Assembly (NCBI GenBank): GCA_963714645.1
Contig: CAVQQX010000184.1
Coordinates: forward strand, 1 to 14,305
DNA length: 14,305 nt
Direction: 5' to 3'
Source of the DNA: RPQJ01 sp963714645
GTDB taxonomy: Bacteria; Pseudomonadota; Gammaproteobacteria; Steroidobacterales; Steroidobacteraceae
Position numbers and translations under genes: made by a program. The notes beneath the pieces were generated by a model. The model was not told the DNA's origin. It searched no databases and worked only from the letters and a program-made list of their open reading frames with translations. Below, piece after piece: positions 5,001 to 13,207 of this stretch (the first letter of the stretch is position 1; every line of letters begins with the position of its first letter).

Positions 5001-7025
5001 ATGAAGCGGTCCCGGCGGCGCGCTGTCCCGCGCCTACTTGCGACAGGCGTTCTCGTCATCACCTCACTCGGGATCGCGGGCTGCAGCGACTCCGACGACG
5101 ACAATGACGGTCGTCGAGCCACCGTCACGCTGTCCGCCGCCCCGGCCTCGATCGTGCTCGGCCAGAGCACTGTCCTCACGTGGACATCCGACGCCGGCAC
5201 CGCGTGCACCGCAAGCGGCGCCTGGACCGGCGCACGCGATGCGTCGGGGACGGAAACGGTCACGCCGACCGCGGCGGGCAACATCGCGTACACGCTCGCC
5301 TGCAGCGGCGGTGAGTTCCCACGCGAAGGCATGGCCACGGCGACCGTGGCCGTCGAAGCCGCGAGCGCCTTTTCCGCGACGAAGCTGATCGCGGACACTG
5401 CCGGCACCGGTGCGATCACGACGGATGCGAGGATCGGCAACGCATGGGGCATCGCATTCGGCCCGACCTCGCCGCTCTGGGTCGCCAACAATCTCTCCGC
5501 GACCTCGACCGTCTACGACGGCAATGGCAAGCCACAGCCGCTCGCGACACCTCTGGTGGTGCAGCTGCCGGATCCGGCGGCCGGTGTCGCGTTCGCGCCC
5601 ACCGGGATCGTGGCCAACGGCACGACCGACTTCACGGTGTCGTCCGGCGGCGACTCCGGCACGGCGCTCTTCATCTTCAACGGAGAATCCGGCGCGATCG
5701 CCGGCTGGTCACCCGCCGTCGACCCCGGGCAAGCCATCGTCGTCTACATGGACGACGGCGGAGCGAAGTACACGGGCCTTGCGATCGCAAGCAACGGCAC
5801 GGCTAATTTCCTGTACGCCGCGGATTTCCGCAACGGCAAGGTCGACGTGTTCGACGGCACCTACGCCCGGCAGGCGCCCACGGCGACGCAGTTCGCGTTC
5901 GAGGACCCCGCGCTGCCGGAGGGCTATGCGCCGTTCGGCATCCAGGCGATCCCGAACGGACCCGAAGGCAGCACGCTGATCTATGTGAGCTACGCCAAGC
6001 AGGCGCCGCCGGACAACGACGACGAACTGCCGGGCGCCGGGCTCGGCATCGTCAATGTGTTCGACGCCGACGGAGTCTTCGTCGAGCGACTCATCGATGA
6101 CGGTGGACTGCTGAATGCCCCGTGGGGCATGGCACTCGCCCCCGAGGAGTTCGGCACGCTCGGCGGGACCCTGCTGGTGGGCAATTTCGGGGATGGCCAG
6201 ATCCACGGATACGACCCCGGCACCGGCGCGCTCGTCGGCACCGTCGTCGATGACGCGGGTGAGCCACTCGCAGTGGCCGGACTGTGGGGCATCGCGTTCG
6301 GCAACGACGCGCACAACCAGCCAGCGAGCACGCTGTTCTACGCCGCCGGGACCAACGACGAAGTCAACGGTGAGATCGGCCGCATCGACCTGGGCGCGAC
6401 CCCGCCGGTGCTCAACGAACCGCCGGTCGTGACGGTCACGGCGCCGACGGGCACGGTATCGGGGACGACCAACGTGACGGCGACGGCCACGTCGCCGACG
6501 AACATCGCCCGCGTGGAGTTCTTCGCAGACGGCGATTCGCTCGGCACCGTGACGACGGCCCCCTACTCCGTCGAGTGGGACACCACGGCGGTGCCCGACG
6601 GCACGGTCGACCTGACGGCGACGGCGACGGACACGAGCGGCAACGTCGGTACCTCCCCGATCGTGACCGTCACGGTCTCGAATGCCGTGGCGACCGTGAC
6701 GCTGTCACAGCTGCAGACGGACGTGTTCACGCCGAGATGTTCCGGCTGCCACGACGGCAGCAACGCACCAGGTGGCGCGCTGCCGGGGTCGATGGACCTC
6801 CGCGCGGGACAGTCCTGGGGCAGCCTCGTGAACGTCGCGAGCCTGGAGAAACCGGCGTTGATGCGCGTCGAGCCGGGAGACCCGGCCAACAGCTACCTGA
6901 TCCACAAGCTCGAAGGGGCGCCCGACATCGGGGGCTCGAGGATGCCTCTGGGCGGGCCATTCCTCGACCAGGCGACGATCGACGACGTCAGGGCGTGGAT
7001 CGCAGCGGGCGCCAACGACGATTGA
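5001..7025 (+). CDS. TIGR03118-family lipoprotein with Ig-like domain and C-terminal c-type haem module
   Basis: The 674-residue product has a lipoprotein signal (VITSLGIAGC, Cys28) followed by an acidic linker. An N-terminal Ig-like stretch spans about 40-120 (ATVTLSAAPASIVLGQSTVL). A TIGR03118-type propeller-like region spans about 125-465 (NAWGIAFGPTSPLWVANN, NFLYAADFRNGKVDVFDG, GYAPFGIQAI, TLLVGNFGDGQIHGYDPGTG, GLWGIAFGN). A bacterial Ig domain follows at about 472-564 (VEFFADGDSLGTVTTAPYSV). The C-terminus is a haem module with CSGCH (C580, C583, H584) and SRMPLGG (Met648), homologous to that of the protein at 3972-4811. AAGGAG at 4986-4991 precedes the ATG. The function of TIGR03118 is unknown. 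A cell-surface or periplasmic redox role is inferred from the haem site. Confidence 0.88.
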   Translation: MKRSRRRAVPRLLATGVLVITSLGIAGCSDSDDDNDGRRATVTLSAAPASIVLGQSTVLTWTSDAGTACTASGAWTGARDASGTETVTPTAAGNIAYTLACSGGEFPREGMATATVAVEAASAFSATKLIADTAGTGAITTDARIGNAWGIAFGPTSPLWVANNLSATSTVYDGNGKPQPLATPLVVQLPDPAAGVAFAPTGIVANGTTDFTVSSGGDSGTALFIFNGESGAIAGWSPAVDPGQAIVVYMDDGGAKYTGLAIASNGTANFLYAADFRNGKVDVFDGTYARQAPTATQFAFEDPALPEGYAPFGIQAIPNGPEGSTLIYVSYAKQAPPDNDDELPGAGLGIVNVFDADGVFVERLIDDGGLLNAPWGMALAPEEFGTLGGTLLVGNFGDGQIHGYDPGTGALVGTVVDDAGEPLAVAGLWGIAFGNDAHNQPASTLFYAAGTNDEVNGEIGRIDLGATPPVLNEPPVVTVTAPTGTVSGTTNVTATATSPTNIARVEFFADGDSLGTVTTAPYSVEWDTTAVPDGTVDLTATATDTSGNVGTSPIVTVTVSNAVATVTLSQLQTDVFTPRCSGCHDGSNAPGGALPGSMDLRAGQSWGSLVNVASLEKPALMRVEPGDPANSYLIHKLEGAPDIGGSRMPLGGPFLDQATIDDVRAWIAAGANDD

Positions 7026-7045
7026 CGGGCCGAGGCTCGCGACGG

Positions 7046-7085
7046 GCGACGGGTGGAGACACTCGTCTTCCGTCGCTCTTTTTTT
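7046..7085 (+). terminator. Rho-independent terminator after the TIGR03118 gene
   Basis: GCGACGG (7046-7052) pairs exactly with CCGTCGC (7070-7076). Inside the loop AGAC/GTCT (7057-7060, 7065-7068) can pair further. A run of seven T follows at 7079-7085. It lies 20 bases after the stop at 7025 and before the convergent msrA gene. Confidence 0.8.
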
Positions 7086-7107
7086 CGCGGGCGCCTGAGG
7101 CAGGCAA

Positions 7108-7767
<660 letters not shown>

Positions 7768-7789
7768 CCGACATCCTCCTGGACGCGCA

Positions 7790-7808
7790 CCCGGCGAGCG
7801 TCGCCGGG
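7790..7808 (-). repeat. Perfect hairpin between the MarC-family gene and msrA
   Basis: CCCGGCGA (7790-7797) and TCGCCGGG (7801-7808) form an exact 8-base stem with a GCG loop. No T-run follows on either strand, so it is not a standard terminator. It lies between the stop of the upstream MarC gene (7846) and the msrA ribosome site (7774-7780). A weak -10-like TATGCT reads on the minus strand at 7818-7823, which would put this hairpin in the msrA leader. Confidence 0.5.
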
Positions 7809-7845
7809 CAGGTTGCCAGCATACGTCAGGCCGGATCCGCGGGCT

Positions 7846-8550
7846 TCATGGCCGGCCGCCGCCGGCCCGCACGGCCGCGGCGAGGCCCGACCAGAAACCG
7901 GGGTCCTCGAGGATCATGGTGAGCCCGTTGATGAAGAACTGCACGCCGATGCAGATCATCAGGAATCCGGTGAGGCGCGTGAGCGCGATCATGCCGGTGG
8001 CCCCCAGCAGCCGGTTGACGCGTTCCGCCCCGCTCAGCACGAACCAGGCGAGCAATGCTGTCAGCAGGATCGCCGTGAACACGGCCAGAAAATCCACCAT
8101 GCCCAGCCAGCCCTTGCGCGATGCGGCCTGCGAGGACAGGCTCATCACCACGGCGAACGTGCCGGGCCCGCTCAGCCCGGGCATCGCGAGCGGCGTGAAC
8201 GCGATGTCGTATTTGCTGCCCGCGGCCTTGGTCATCTCCTCCCGGTCCGAGATCGGGTTCGGAAAGAGCATCTGGAACCCGAGGAACCCGACGATCAGTC
8301 CGCCGGCGATGCGCATGCCCGGCAGCGACAGGCCGAAGAAGTTCATGATGACGCCGCCTGCGAACAGGAAGCCTGCCATGAGGAAGAACACGTAGATGCA
8401 GGCGCGCCGGATCTGGCGCAGCCGCTCCTGCTCCGGCAGGTGGCCCGACGCAGAGATCACGAGCGGCACCGCGCCGAACGGGTTGACGATCGGCAGGATC
8501 GCGAGCAGCGCCCCCGCGAGGAAGCCGAAGTAGTCGCCGAGCCATCTCAT
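7846..8550 (-). CDS. MarC/UPF0056-family inner-membrane protein
   Basis: The 234-residue product has about six membrane helices. It carries the family's hallmark NPFGAVPLVIS near residues 23-33, and LAMPGLSGPGTF in the middle, the repeated half of the inverted-repeat fold. Other blocks include GMRIAGGLIVGFLGFQML and TRLTGFLMICIGVQFFINGL. Length matches MarC/YchE/YhgN (about 200-230). The biochemical function of the family is unproven; an early link of MarC to multiple antibiotic resistance was later withdrawn. No clear ribosome site precedes the ATG at 8548-8550. A -10-like TAAAGT lies six bases upstream, as if the mRNA were leaderless. Confidence 0.93.
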   Translation of the reverse strand: MRWLGDYFGFLAGALLAILPIVNPFGAVPLVISASGHLPEQERLRQIRRACIYVFFLMAGFLFAGGVIMNFFGLSLPGMRIAGGLIVGFLGFQMLFPNPISDREEMTKAAGSKYDIAFTPLAMPGLSGPGTFAVVMSLSSQAASRKGWLGMVDFLAVFTAILLTALLAWFVLSGAERVNRLLGATGMIALTRLTGFLMICIGVQFFINGLTMILEDPGFWSGLAAAVRAGGGRP

Positions 8551-8556
8551 TCGCGC

Positions 8557-8562
8557 ACTTTA
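8557..8562 (-). promoter_or_regulatory. Possible -10 element for the MarC-family gene
   Basis: The minus strand reads TAAAGT here, four of six matches to TATAAT, with exactly six bases before the ATG at 8550. Transcription would start at or next to the start codon. No convincing -35 was found. Confidence 0.35.
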
Positions 8563-8571
8563 ACCGGCCGC

Positions 8572-8577
8572 TAGAAT
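8572..8577 (+). promoter_or_regulatory. Possible -10 element for the methyltransferase/kinase operon
   Basis: TAGAAT (five of six matches to TATAAT) ends six bases before the ATG at 8584, and no Shine-Dalgarno sequence is visible. A start at the A of ATG would give a leaderless mRNA. The flanking string CCGCTAGAATGCG recurs almost exactly on the minus strand around 10130-10135. No clear -35 was found. Confidence 0.5.
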
Positions 8578-8583
8578 GCGTGC

Positions 8584-9210
8584 ATGACGAGCCCTCCCCG
8601 TGCACCGTCCTCCGTCTCGCGCAGCACGCCGCGCGTGCGCCTCATGGCGCTCGCGGTCCTGGCCTGCGTGCTGGCGGTCGCGGTCTCGGAACGGCCGACG
8701 TTCACGGGAGCTTGGGGGACGCTGCTTGCCGCCGCCGGCTTCGCGCTCGTGGTGGTGGCCGCGCTCGGACGCCTGTGGACGTCGCTCTTCATCGCCGGGT
8801 CGAAGGACTCGTCGCTCGTCCGCGTCGGTCCTTACGCAGCGTGCCGGCACCCGCTCTACGCATTGAGCCTGATCGGCATGCTCGGGCTCGGACTGTGCAC
8901 GCGCAGCGTCGTTCTGCTGCTCGCCCTCACGTCCGTCGCCGCCCTGCTCCACGCCCGCGCATTGCAGGACGAGGATCGCCTGCTCGAGTCGATCCACGGA
9001 GACGCGGCTCGCCAGTACCGCGCCAGCGTGCCTGCCCTGTGGCCCGACCGGTCGCAGTACGTCGTGCCGGCGGCGCTCGAGATCCGGCCACCCGTGGTCT
9101 GGAAGGCATTTCTCGACGCCGGCAGCCTGCTGCTCGCGTTCGCGCTGGTCGACGTCGCGCATCTGCTGCAGCGCGCCGGCAGCTGGCCGCCCTGGTTCGT
9201 GCTGCCTTGA
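8584..9210 (+). CDS. ICMT/PEMT-like membrane methyltransferase family protein
   Basis: The 208-residue product has several membrane helices (MALAVLACVLAVAVS, LLAAAGFALVVVAALG, ALSLIGMLGLGLCT and one near the C-terminus). It carries the isoprenylcysteine methyltransferase-like signature GRLWTSLFIAGSK ... LVRVGPYAACRHPLYA, then EDRLLE and the closing block ARQYRASVPALWP. In this superfamily the RHP motif and the later Glu help bind S-adenosylmethionine. The bacterial substrate is unknown; lipids or isoprenoid-like thiols are possible. The stop overlaps the TTG start of the next gene (TTGA, 9207-9210), suggesting the two act together. Confidence 0.88.
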   Translation: MTSPPRAPSSVSRSTPRVRLMALAVLACVLAVAVSERPTFTGAWGTLLAAAGFALVVVAALGRLWTSLFIAGSKDSSLVRVGPYAACRHPLYALSLIGMLGLGLCTRSVVLLLALTSVAALLHARALQDEDRLLESIHGDAARQYRASVPALWPDRSQYVVPAALEIRPPVVWKAFLDAGSLLLAFALVDVAHLLQRAGSWPPWFVLP

Positions 9211-9851
9211 CGCTGCTCAAGCGCGATTCGTTCGGGACTGTCTCCCGGACCGCCGCGCAGCCGGATGCGGAGGCCTGCGTCGAGCGCGACACGGGCATGG
9301 CGCGTTGGTGGGCGCGCCCGCTGGCGCGACGCCTGGCCGCGCGCGAAGCGCGCATGCTGGTGCAGGCGGCGCGCGTCGACGGCGTACCGCGGCTGGTCTC
9401 GTGGGACGGGTGTCGACTGCGTCGCACCTGGCTCGAGGGCACGCCGATGCACCTGGCGCGGCCGACCGATCGAGCGTACTACCGCGCGGCGTTGCGGTTG
9501 CTGCGCACTCTTCATGCGAGCGGCATCGTGCACAACGACCTCGCCAAGGAACCGAACTGGCTCGTCACGCCGCCCGGTGAACCCGCGCTGCTCGATTTCC
9601 AGCTCGCGATGCGACCCTTGCGCAGGGGCTGGCGGTTTCGCGCGCTCGCCTACGACGACCTGCGCCACCTGCTGAAGCACAAGCGAACGTATTGCCCCGG
9701 GTCGCTGACGGCACGCCAGCGCGCGATGCTCGCGCGACGGTCCGTCGTCGCCGCCGCCTGGCATCGCGCCGGCAAGCCGCTCTATCGACTGGTGACGCGG
9801 CGCCTGCTCGGGTGGTCGGACCGCGAAGGAGCCGGCGATCGCCGGCGATGA
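9207..9851 (+). CDS. Small protein-kinase-like fold protein (RIO/Kdo-kinase-like)
   Basis: I start this 214-residue protein at TTG 9207 because that codon overlaps the upstream stop and the N-terminal block LLKRDSFGTVSR lies in frame just after it. ATG 9297 would remove that block. The kinase catalytic loop reads HNDLAKEPNWLV (Asp111, Asn117) and the metal-binding motif is DFQLA (Asp130), with Gln replacing the Gly of DFG. The family-like tail includes LRHLLKHKRTYCP and WSDREGAG. The glycine-rich loop is not obvious, and the protein is short for a full kinase. A small-molecule or lipopolysaccharide sugar kinase is as likely as a protein kinase. Co-translation with the membrane methyltransferase hints at an envelope substrate. 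Confidence 0.78.
   Translation: MTLLKRDSFGTVSRTAAQPDAEACVERDTGMARWWARPLARRLAAREARMLVQAARVDGVPRLVSWDGCRLRRTWLEGTPMHLARPTDRAYYRAALRLLRTLHASGIVHNDLAKEPNWLVTPPGEPALLDFQLAMRPLRRGWRFRALAYDDLRHLLKHKRTYCPGSLTARQRAMLARRSVVAAAWHRAGKPLYRLVTRRLLGWSDREGAGDRRR
9831..9846. repeat. 16-base palindrome/tandem repeat at the 3' end of the kinase-like gene
   Basis: GCCGGCGATC is followed at once by GCCGGCGATG, a near-perfect tandem. Its first 16 bases, GCCGGCGATCGCCGGC, form an exact palindrome. It encodes the last residues before the TGA at 9849-9851, and the convergent gene ends at 9861. It may help end transcription in both directions, though there is no T-tract. Confidence 0.45.
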
Positions 9852-9860
9852 CGAGGACGC

Positions 9861-10103
9861 TCAGGGATCGATCGTCTCGAACTCGAGCGTTGGCGCGTCG
9901 CCGGGCCGGAAATAAAGGTAGCGACCGCGCATTTGCGAGAGCGCCGCATCGCGCTCGGTGCGCGTGGCGAACCAGTGCTCCTTGTGCCAGTCGTCGCCCA
10001 CGAGGTGGCGGAACGGATCGTTGCGTCGCGGACGCAGACGCAGCCCGTACGGTCGGGCCGCCGGCAGCGGTTGCCGCAGGTTGTGCTCGTTCGCGATGGT
10101 CAT
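9861..10103 (-). CDS. Small conserved-looking hypothetical protein, 80 residues
   Basis: I recognise no named domain. The product is soluble, basic in its first half and rich in aromatic residues, with blocks GLRLRPRRNDPFRHLVGDDW, HKEHWFATRTERDAALSQM and an acidic tail (TLEFETIDP). I recall similar short proteins in gammaproteobacteria with DPF, DW and HW residues followed by ERDAAL, but cannot confirm this. Support for a real gene comes from a -10-like TAGAAT at 10130-10135 (minus strand), a CGGAG about ten bases before the ATG at 10101-10103, and a close fit between the convergent kinase gene and the upstream patatin gene. The pattern (R/K patches with W and DAAL) could suit a cytosolic binding protein, but no function is assigned. 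Confidence 0.72.
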   Translation of the reverse strand: MTIANEHNLRQPLPAARPYGLRLRPRRNDPFRHLVGDDWHKEHWFATRTERDAALSQMRGRYLYFRPGDAPTLEFETIDP

Positions 10104-10129
10104 CGGCTGGAAACTCCGGGGGAACGCGC

Positions 10130-10135
10130 ATTCTA
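10130..10135 (-). promoter_or_regulatory. Possible -10 element for the 80-residue protein gene
   Basis: The minus strand reads TAGAAT within CCGCTAGAATGCG, matching the string before the gene at 8584. Here the ATG is 26 bases further on, leaving a short leader with CGGAG (10114-10118 complement). No -35 consensus is visible. Confidence 0.45.
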
Positions 10136-10171
10136 GCGGAACACCGGGGGGCGTGACCGCGGTCGTGCCGT

Positions 10172-12469
10172 TCAGAACGTCTTGCCGAGATAGAGGTAGA
10201 AAGCCGTTTCACCGCCGCTCGCGAGGCCTGCCGCCAGGTAGACCGGACCGAACGGGCTTTCGGCGCCGAGGAACAGGCTGCCGCCCGCGTGCAGGTCGTC
10301 CCAATCGACGTCGTCGCGCGTCTGCCAGACGTTGCCCGCCTCGACCGACACGCCGAGGTACGCGGGAAACTCGAAGAAACCCGTGCCGCCGCGGCTGATC
10401 CGCCGGTACAGGATTCCGCGGGTGATGCCGTACTGGGTCCCGGTCAGGCTGTCGGGCGCGAGGCCCGACAGATCGAACAAGCCGCCGAGCGTGAACAGCT
10501 CCTGGGGCGAGACCACGACGTCGTCGAGCGCGGAGCCCACGTCGGTCGACCACACGAAGCTGTAGCGGCCGCGACCGCGCGCGAACTCGAACGATGCCCG
10601 CACGATGTCCGCGTCGCGAGTCGCACCGAGCGATTCGCGGTCGGCGAGCCACGAGGCCCGGAACGCCTGTCCCTGCTTCGGAAAATAGGCGCTGTCGAGC
10701 CGGTCGAAGCCGAGCTGCAGGAACGCGCCGCCCAGGTCGTAGTCGCCGGCCGGCAGCGTCGGGTCCCCGACCAGGATGCGCGCGCTGCCGTCGCCATACC
10801 GCAGCCCCGCGCGCACTTCGCCCCAGGTCGCCAGCTCCGCGCCGAACGCCAGCGAGAACTCGGTATCGCGGATGCGATAGCGGGCGATCCGGTCACCGGC
10901 ATCGCTCACGAGCTGCACGGATTTCGTCTCGTATCTGACAGCCGGGGCGACGAACACGGGCGAGCGCAGCGACAGCGGCTGGTGGAGATCCGTGGCGAAG
11001 CGCGGCTCCTCGCCGACCTGGCCGTCGAGCGTCCACTCGGCATCCAGGGAGTTGAGTCCCGTGAGCCGAAGTCGTGCGGCGGCGTTCGCCGTCGCGCCGC
11101 CTTCGTAGTCGTTCTCGACTCCGACGCCGAGTCGCAGGAATGCCGGACCCCACGACTTGCGGCGCAGGTCGACCTCGATGCCGCGGGCCCGGTCGTCCCC
11201 GACCACGCGATAGTCGACGTTCTCGAACTGATCCAGCCTGTATTGCGAGGCGAGCCGGCGTTGCAGCTCCGGAGAATCGAGCTTGCGACCGACGAGGTCG
11301 CCGAAGACCGCCTCCACCCGACGGGTTTCCGACCTGGAATTTTCGCTCGGACGCACGAATGCGATTCGCACCGGGGGCTCGGGCGCGCGAGCGCGCGCTG
11401 CAACATACTGTTCGTACTGGGGAGCGGGCAGGACCAGTGCGGCGAGCCCCGCACGGCTGGCGAGCGCGGCCGTTCGACCCCGCTCCATGACTTCCGGCAT
11501 GCGCGCAAACTCGAGGGTCGTCATGGCGCCGAGGTTGGGTGCGATCAGGACGTCGCCGGGCTCCATGCGTTCCTTCGACTGCTGCGTGCCGCGGCGCACC
11601 ATGATGCCGATCATCTGGTTGGTGACGTCGAGCGCGGACCCGAGGTCCTCGCGGCGCGCGAGCGGAAAACTCACGTCGACGACGATCAGCCGGTCGACGC
11701 CCATGCTGCGCGCGAGCTGCACCGGCAGGTTGTCGACCAGCCCGCCGTCCACGACCAGCCGTCCGGCGAGCTCGACCGGCGTCAGCACGCCGGGCGCCGA
11801 CATGCTCGCGCGCAGCACGGTCACCAGGTCGCCCTGCCCCAGCACGAGCGGCTCGCCGGTCTCGAGATCGGTCGCGAGCGCACGGAACGGCGTCGGCAGG
11901 CGATCGAAATCCTGCACGTCGGCGACGCGCGCCGTCGCGGCGCGGAGCACCTGGTTGATGCGCTGCCCGCCGACGAGCCCGAGCGGCAGCACGACTCCTT
12001 CGCCAGGGCTGACGCCCAGCGCACCGCGGGCGAGGATGTTGCGATCGTCCTGCTTGCGCCGGTACGCGAGATCCTTGCGCGGCGCGCGATCCCGGATCAT
12101 CTCCTCCCAGTCGAGCCGGTTGAACACGCTCTCGATCTCCTCGCCGCTCAATCCGGCGGCGTAGAGACCGCCGACGACCGCCCCCATGCTCGTGCCGGCC
12201 ACGGCGTCGATCGGGATGTGGAGCTGCTCGAGGGCACGGATCACGCCGACGTGCGCCGCGCCACGCGCGCCGCCTCCGCTCAGCACCAGCCCGATGCGTG
12301 GCCTCGAATCCGTGAGCGCCGCGGCCGGGACGACGGCGGGCGTCGCTGCTGCCGTGGCCGGCCCGGCGGCACGCGCGTCGGTGGCCGAGGTGGCGCACAG
12401 AACGATGCAAGCGAGCCAGGGCGCGATCCGTTCCCGGGCCGGGTGCGAAGGACGCGGTCGGTGTGGCAT
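10172..12469 (-). CDS. Patatin-like phospholipase with POTRA and outer-membrane barrel (type Vd, PlpD-like)
   Basis: I take the ATG at 12467-12469, giving 765 residues with an N-terminal export signal (APWLACIVLCATSATDARA). The frame is open 57 codons further upstream, but that part crosses the likely promoter. The patatin domain (about 58-350) has the oxyanion motif SGGGARG (64-70), nucleophile Ser94 in GTSMG, and Asp241 in DGG, the Ser-Asp dyad of patatins. A POTRA-like segment follows at about 366-440 (VRIAFVRPS, GDLVGRKLDSPELQRRL, FENVDYRVVG). A BamA/TamA-type barrel then runs from about 445 to the terminal KTF. In PlpD the barrel exports the lipase domain; the same is likely here. The patatin fold starts very near the signal peptide, with no long passenger linker. 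Confidence 0.93.
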   Translation of the reverse strand: MPHRPRPSHPARERIAPWLACIVLCATSATDARAAGPATAAATPAVVPAAALTDSRPRIGLVLSGGGARGAAHVGVIRALEQLHIPIDAVAGTSMGAVVGGLYAAGLSGEEIESVFNRLDWEEMIRDRAPRKDLAYRRKQDDRNILARGALGVSPGEGVVLPLGLVGGQRINQVLRAATARVADVQDFDRLPTPFRALATDLETGEPLVLGQGDLVTVLRASMSAPGVLTPVELAGRLVVDGGLVDNLPVQLARSMGVDRLIVVDVSFPLARREDLGSALDVTNQMIGIMVRRGTQQSKERMEPGDVLIAPNLGAMTTLEFARMPEVMERGRTAALASRAGLAALVLPAPQYEQYVAARARAPEPPVRIAFVRPSENSRSETRRVEAVFGDLVGRKLDSPELQRRLASQYRLDQFENVDYRVVGDDRARGIEVDLRRKSWGPAFLRLGVGVENDYEGGATANAAARLRLTGLNSLDAEWTLDGQVGEEPRFATDLHQPLSLRSPVFVAPAVRYETKSVQLVSDAGDRIARYRIRDTEFSLAFGAELATWGEVRAGLRYGDGSARILVGDPTLPAGDYDLGGAFLQLGFDRLDSAYFPKQGQAFRASWLADRESLGATRDADIVRASFEFARGRGRYSFVWSTDVGSALDDVVVSPQELFTLGGLFDLSGLAPDSLTGTQYGITRGILYRRISRGGTGFFEFPAYLGVSVEAGNVWQTRDDVDWDDLHAGGSLFLGAESPFGPVYLAAGLASGGETAFYLYLGKTF

Positions 12470-12500
12470 CGGCGATGTCCGGGCCCGTGGAAATTCGGCG

Positions 12501-12509
12501 ATGTTAGCA
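12501..12509 (-). promoter_or_regulatory. Possible extended -10 promoter for the patatin gene
   Basis: The minus strand reads TGCTAACAT, a TGn-extended -10 (TAACAT, four of six matches). It would give a leader of about 25 bases before the ATG at 12469. No -35 consensus stands out, as is common for extended -10 promoters. Confidence 0.45.
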
Positions 12510-12600
12510 AACGACGGCCTCACGCCCGTTGCGGTCCTCGCACCGCCGGCCGACGCCCGCCCTGTGGTCGATGACGCCGAGGGCGGTTCCCCGGATGATC

Positions 12601-12606
12601 GATAAT
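12601..12606 (+). promoter_or_regulatory. Possible -10 element for the TonB-dependent receptor gene
   Basis: GATAAT (five of six matches to TATAAT) ends six bases before the in-frame GTG at 12613. This is the same six-base spacing as at 8557-8562 and 8572-8577 and suggests a leaderless GTG start. It lies in the 143-base gap 12470-12612, which otherwise holds only the patatin promoter. Confidence 0.45.
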
Positions 12607-12612
12607 GCTCCG

Positions 12613-13206
12613 GTGCAATCGAGAGTCCACGTCCCGGCATCGGGTCCTCGTGCCGCAGCGTGCGCGGTCGTGGTGGCGGAGCTTTGGGGCAACGCGGTCG
12701 CGGCCCACGCGGCGGGGCGCGGCAGCCTCGAGGAAATCGTAGTCACGGCCCAGCGACAAGCCGTGGCAAAGCTCGCCACTCCACTCAGCATCGATCGGAT
12801 CGCGGGTGCCGACCTCGACCTCACGGGCGCCACCCACAGCAGCGAGGCGCTGAACAGGATCCCGGGCGCGATGATCCAGCGCGGCAGCGGGCAGGAAAGC
12901 CTCACGGCGATCCGCTCGCCGGTCTTGACCGGCGCCGGATCCTGCGGCGCGTTCCTGTTCCTCGAGAACGGCGTGCCGGTGCGTCCGACGGGGTTCTGCA
13001 ACGTGAACGAGATGTTCGAAATCAACACCGAACAGGCCGATGCGATCGAAGTGCTGCGCGGCACGGGCAGCGCGCTGTACGGCTCGAACGCCGTGCACGG
13101 CACGGTCAACGTGCTGCAAGACGCGCCGGCCGACCTGCCGCGGGCGGGAGTGGACTTGACCGGCGGGCCGTCCGATTACGGGCGCCTCGGCGTCGTAGCG
13201 TCGCGC
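12613..13206 (+). pseudogene. N-terminal fragment of a TonB-dependent receptor, broken off after the plug
   Basis: About 198 residues of receptor sequence can be read. The GTG at 12613 is preferred because of the -10-like GATAAT six bases upstream; in-frame ATGs at 12571 and 12595 are alternatives. A weak signal peptide (AAACAVVVAELWGNAVAAHA) leads to the TonB-box-like SLEEIVVTAQRQ at 38-49. The plug follows (SSEALNRIPGAMIQRGSG, GAFLFLENGVPV, ADAIEVLRGTGSALYGSNAV, HGTVNV) and reaches the first barrel strand (YGRLGVVASR). A full receptor is about 650-900 residues. Here homology stops at about 13206, where unrelated CBS-domain coding begins in another frame. Two Cys (111, 129) in the plug may form a disulfide. 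Whether this is a real truncation or an assembly join is unclear. Confidence 0.82.
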
Positions 13207-13207
13207 G

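Noticed and set aside
7813..8574. Plus-strand frame opposite the MarC gene
   Set aside because: It is a highly charged, motif-free shadow of a clear membrane protein gene on the minus strand.
8580..9206. Extension of the kinase-like frame upstream to 8580
   Set aside because: This stretch is out of frame with the well-supported methyltransferase gene, and its translation is Arg/Pro-rich with no motif until LLKRDSFG just after 9207.
10289..12574. A 761-codon open frame on the plus strand, antisense to the patatin gene
   Set aside because: It has no recognisable domain and is rich in Arg, His and Ala. Such frames arise from the codon bias of a high-GC gene on the other strand. The minus strand has complete patatin, POTRA and barrel motifs.
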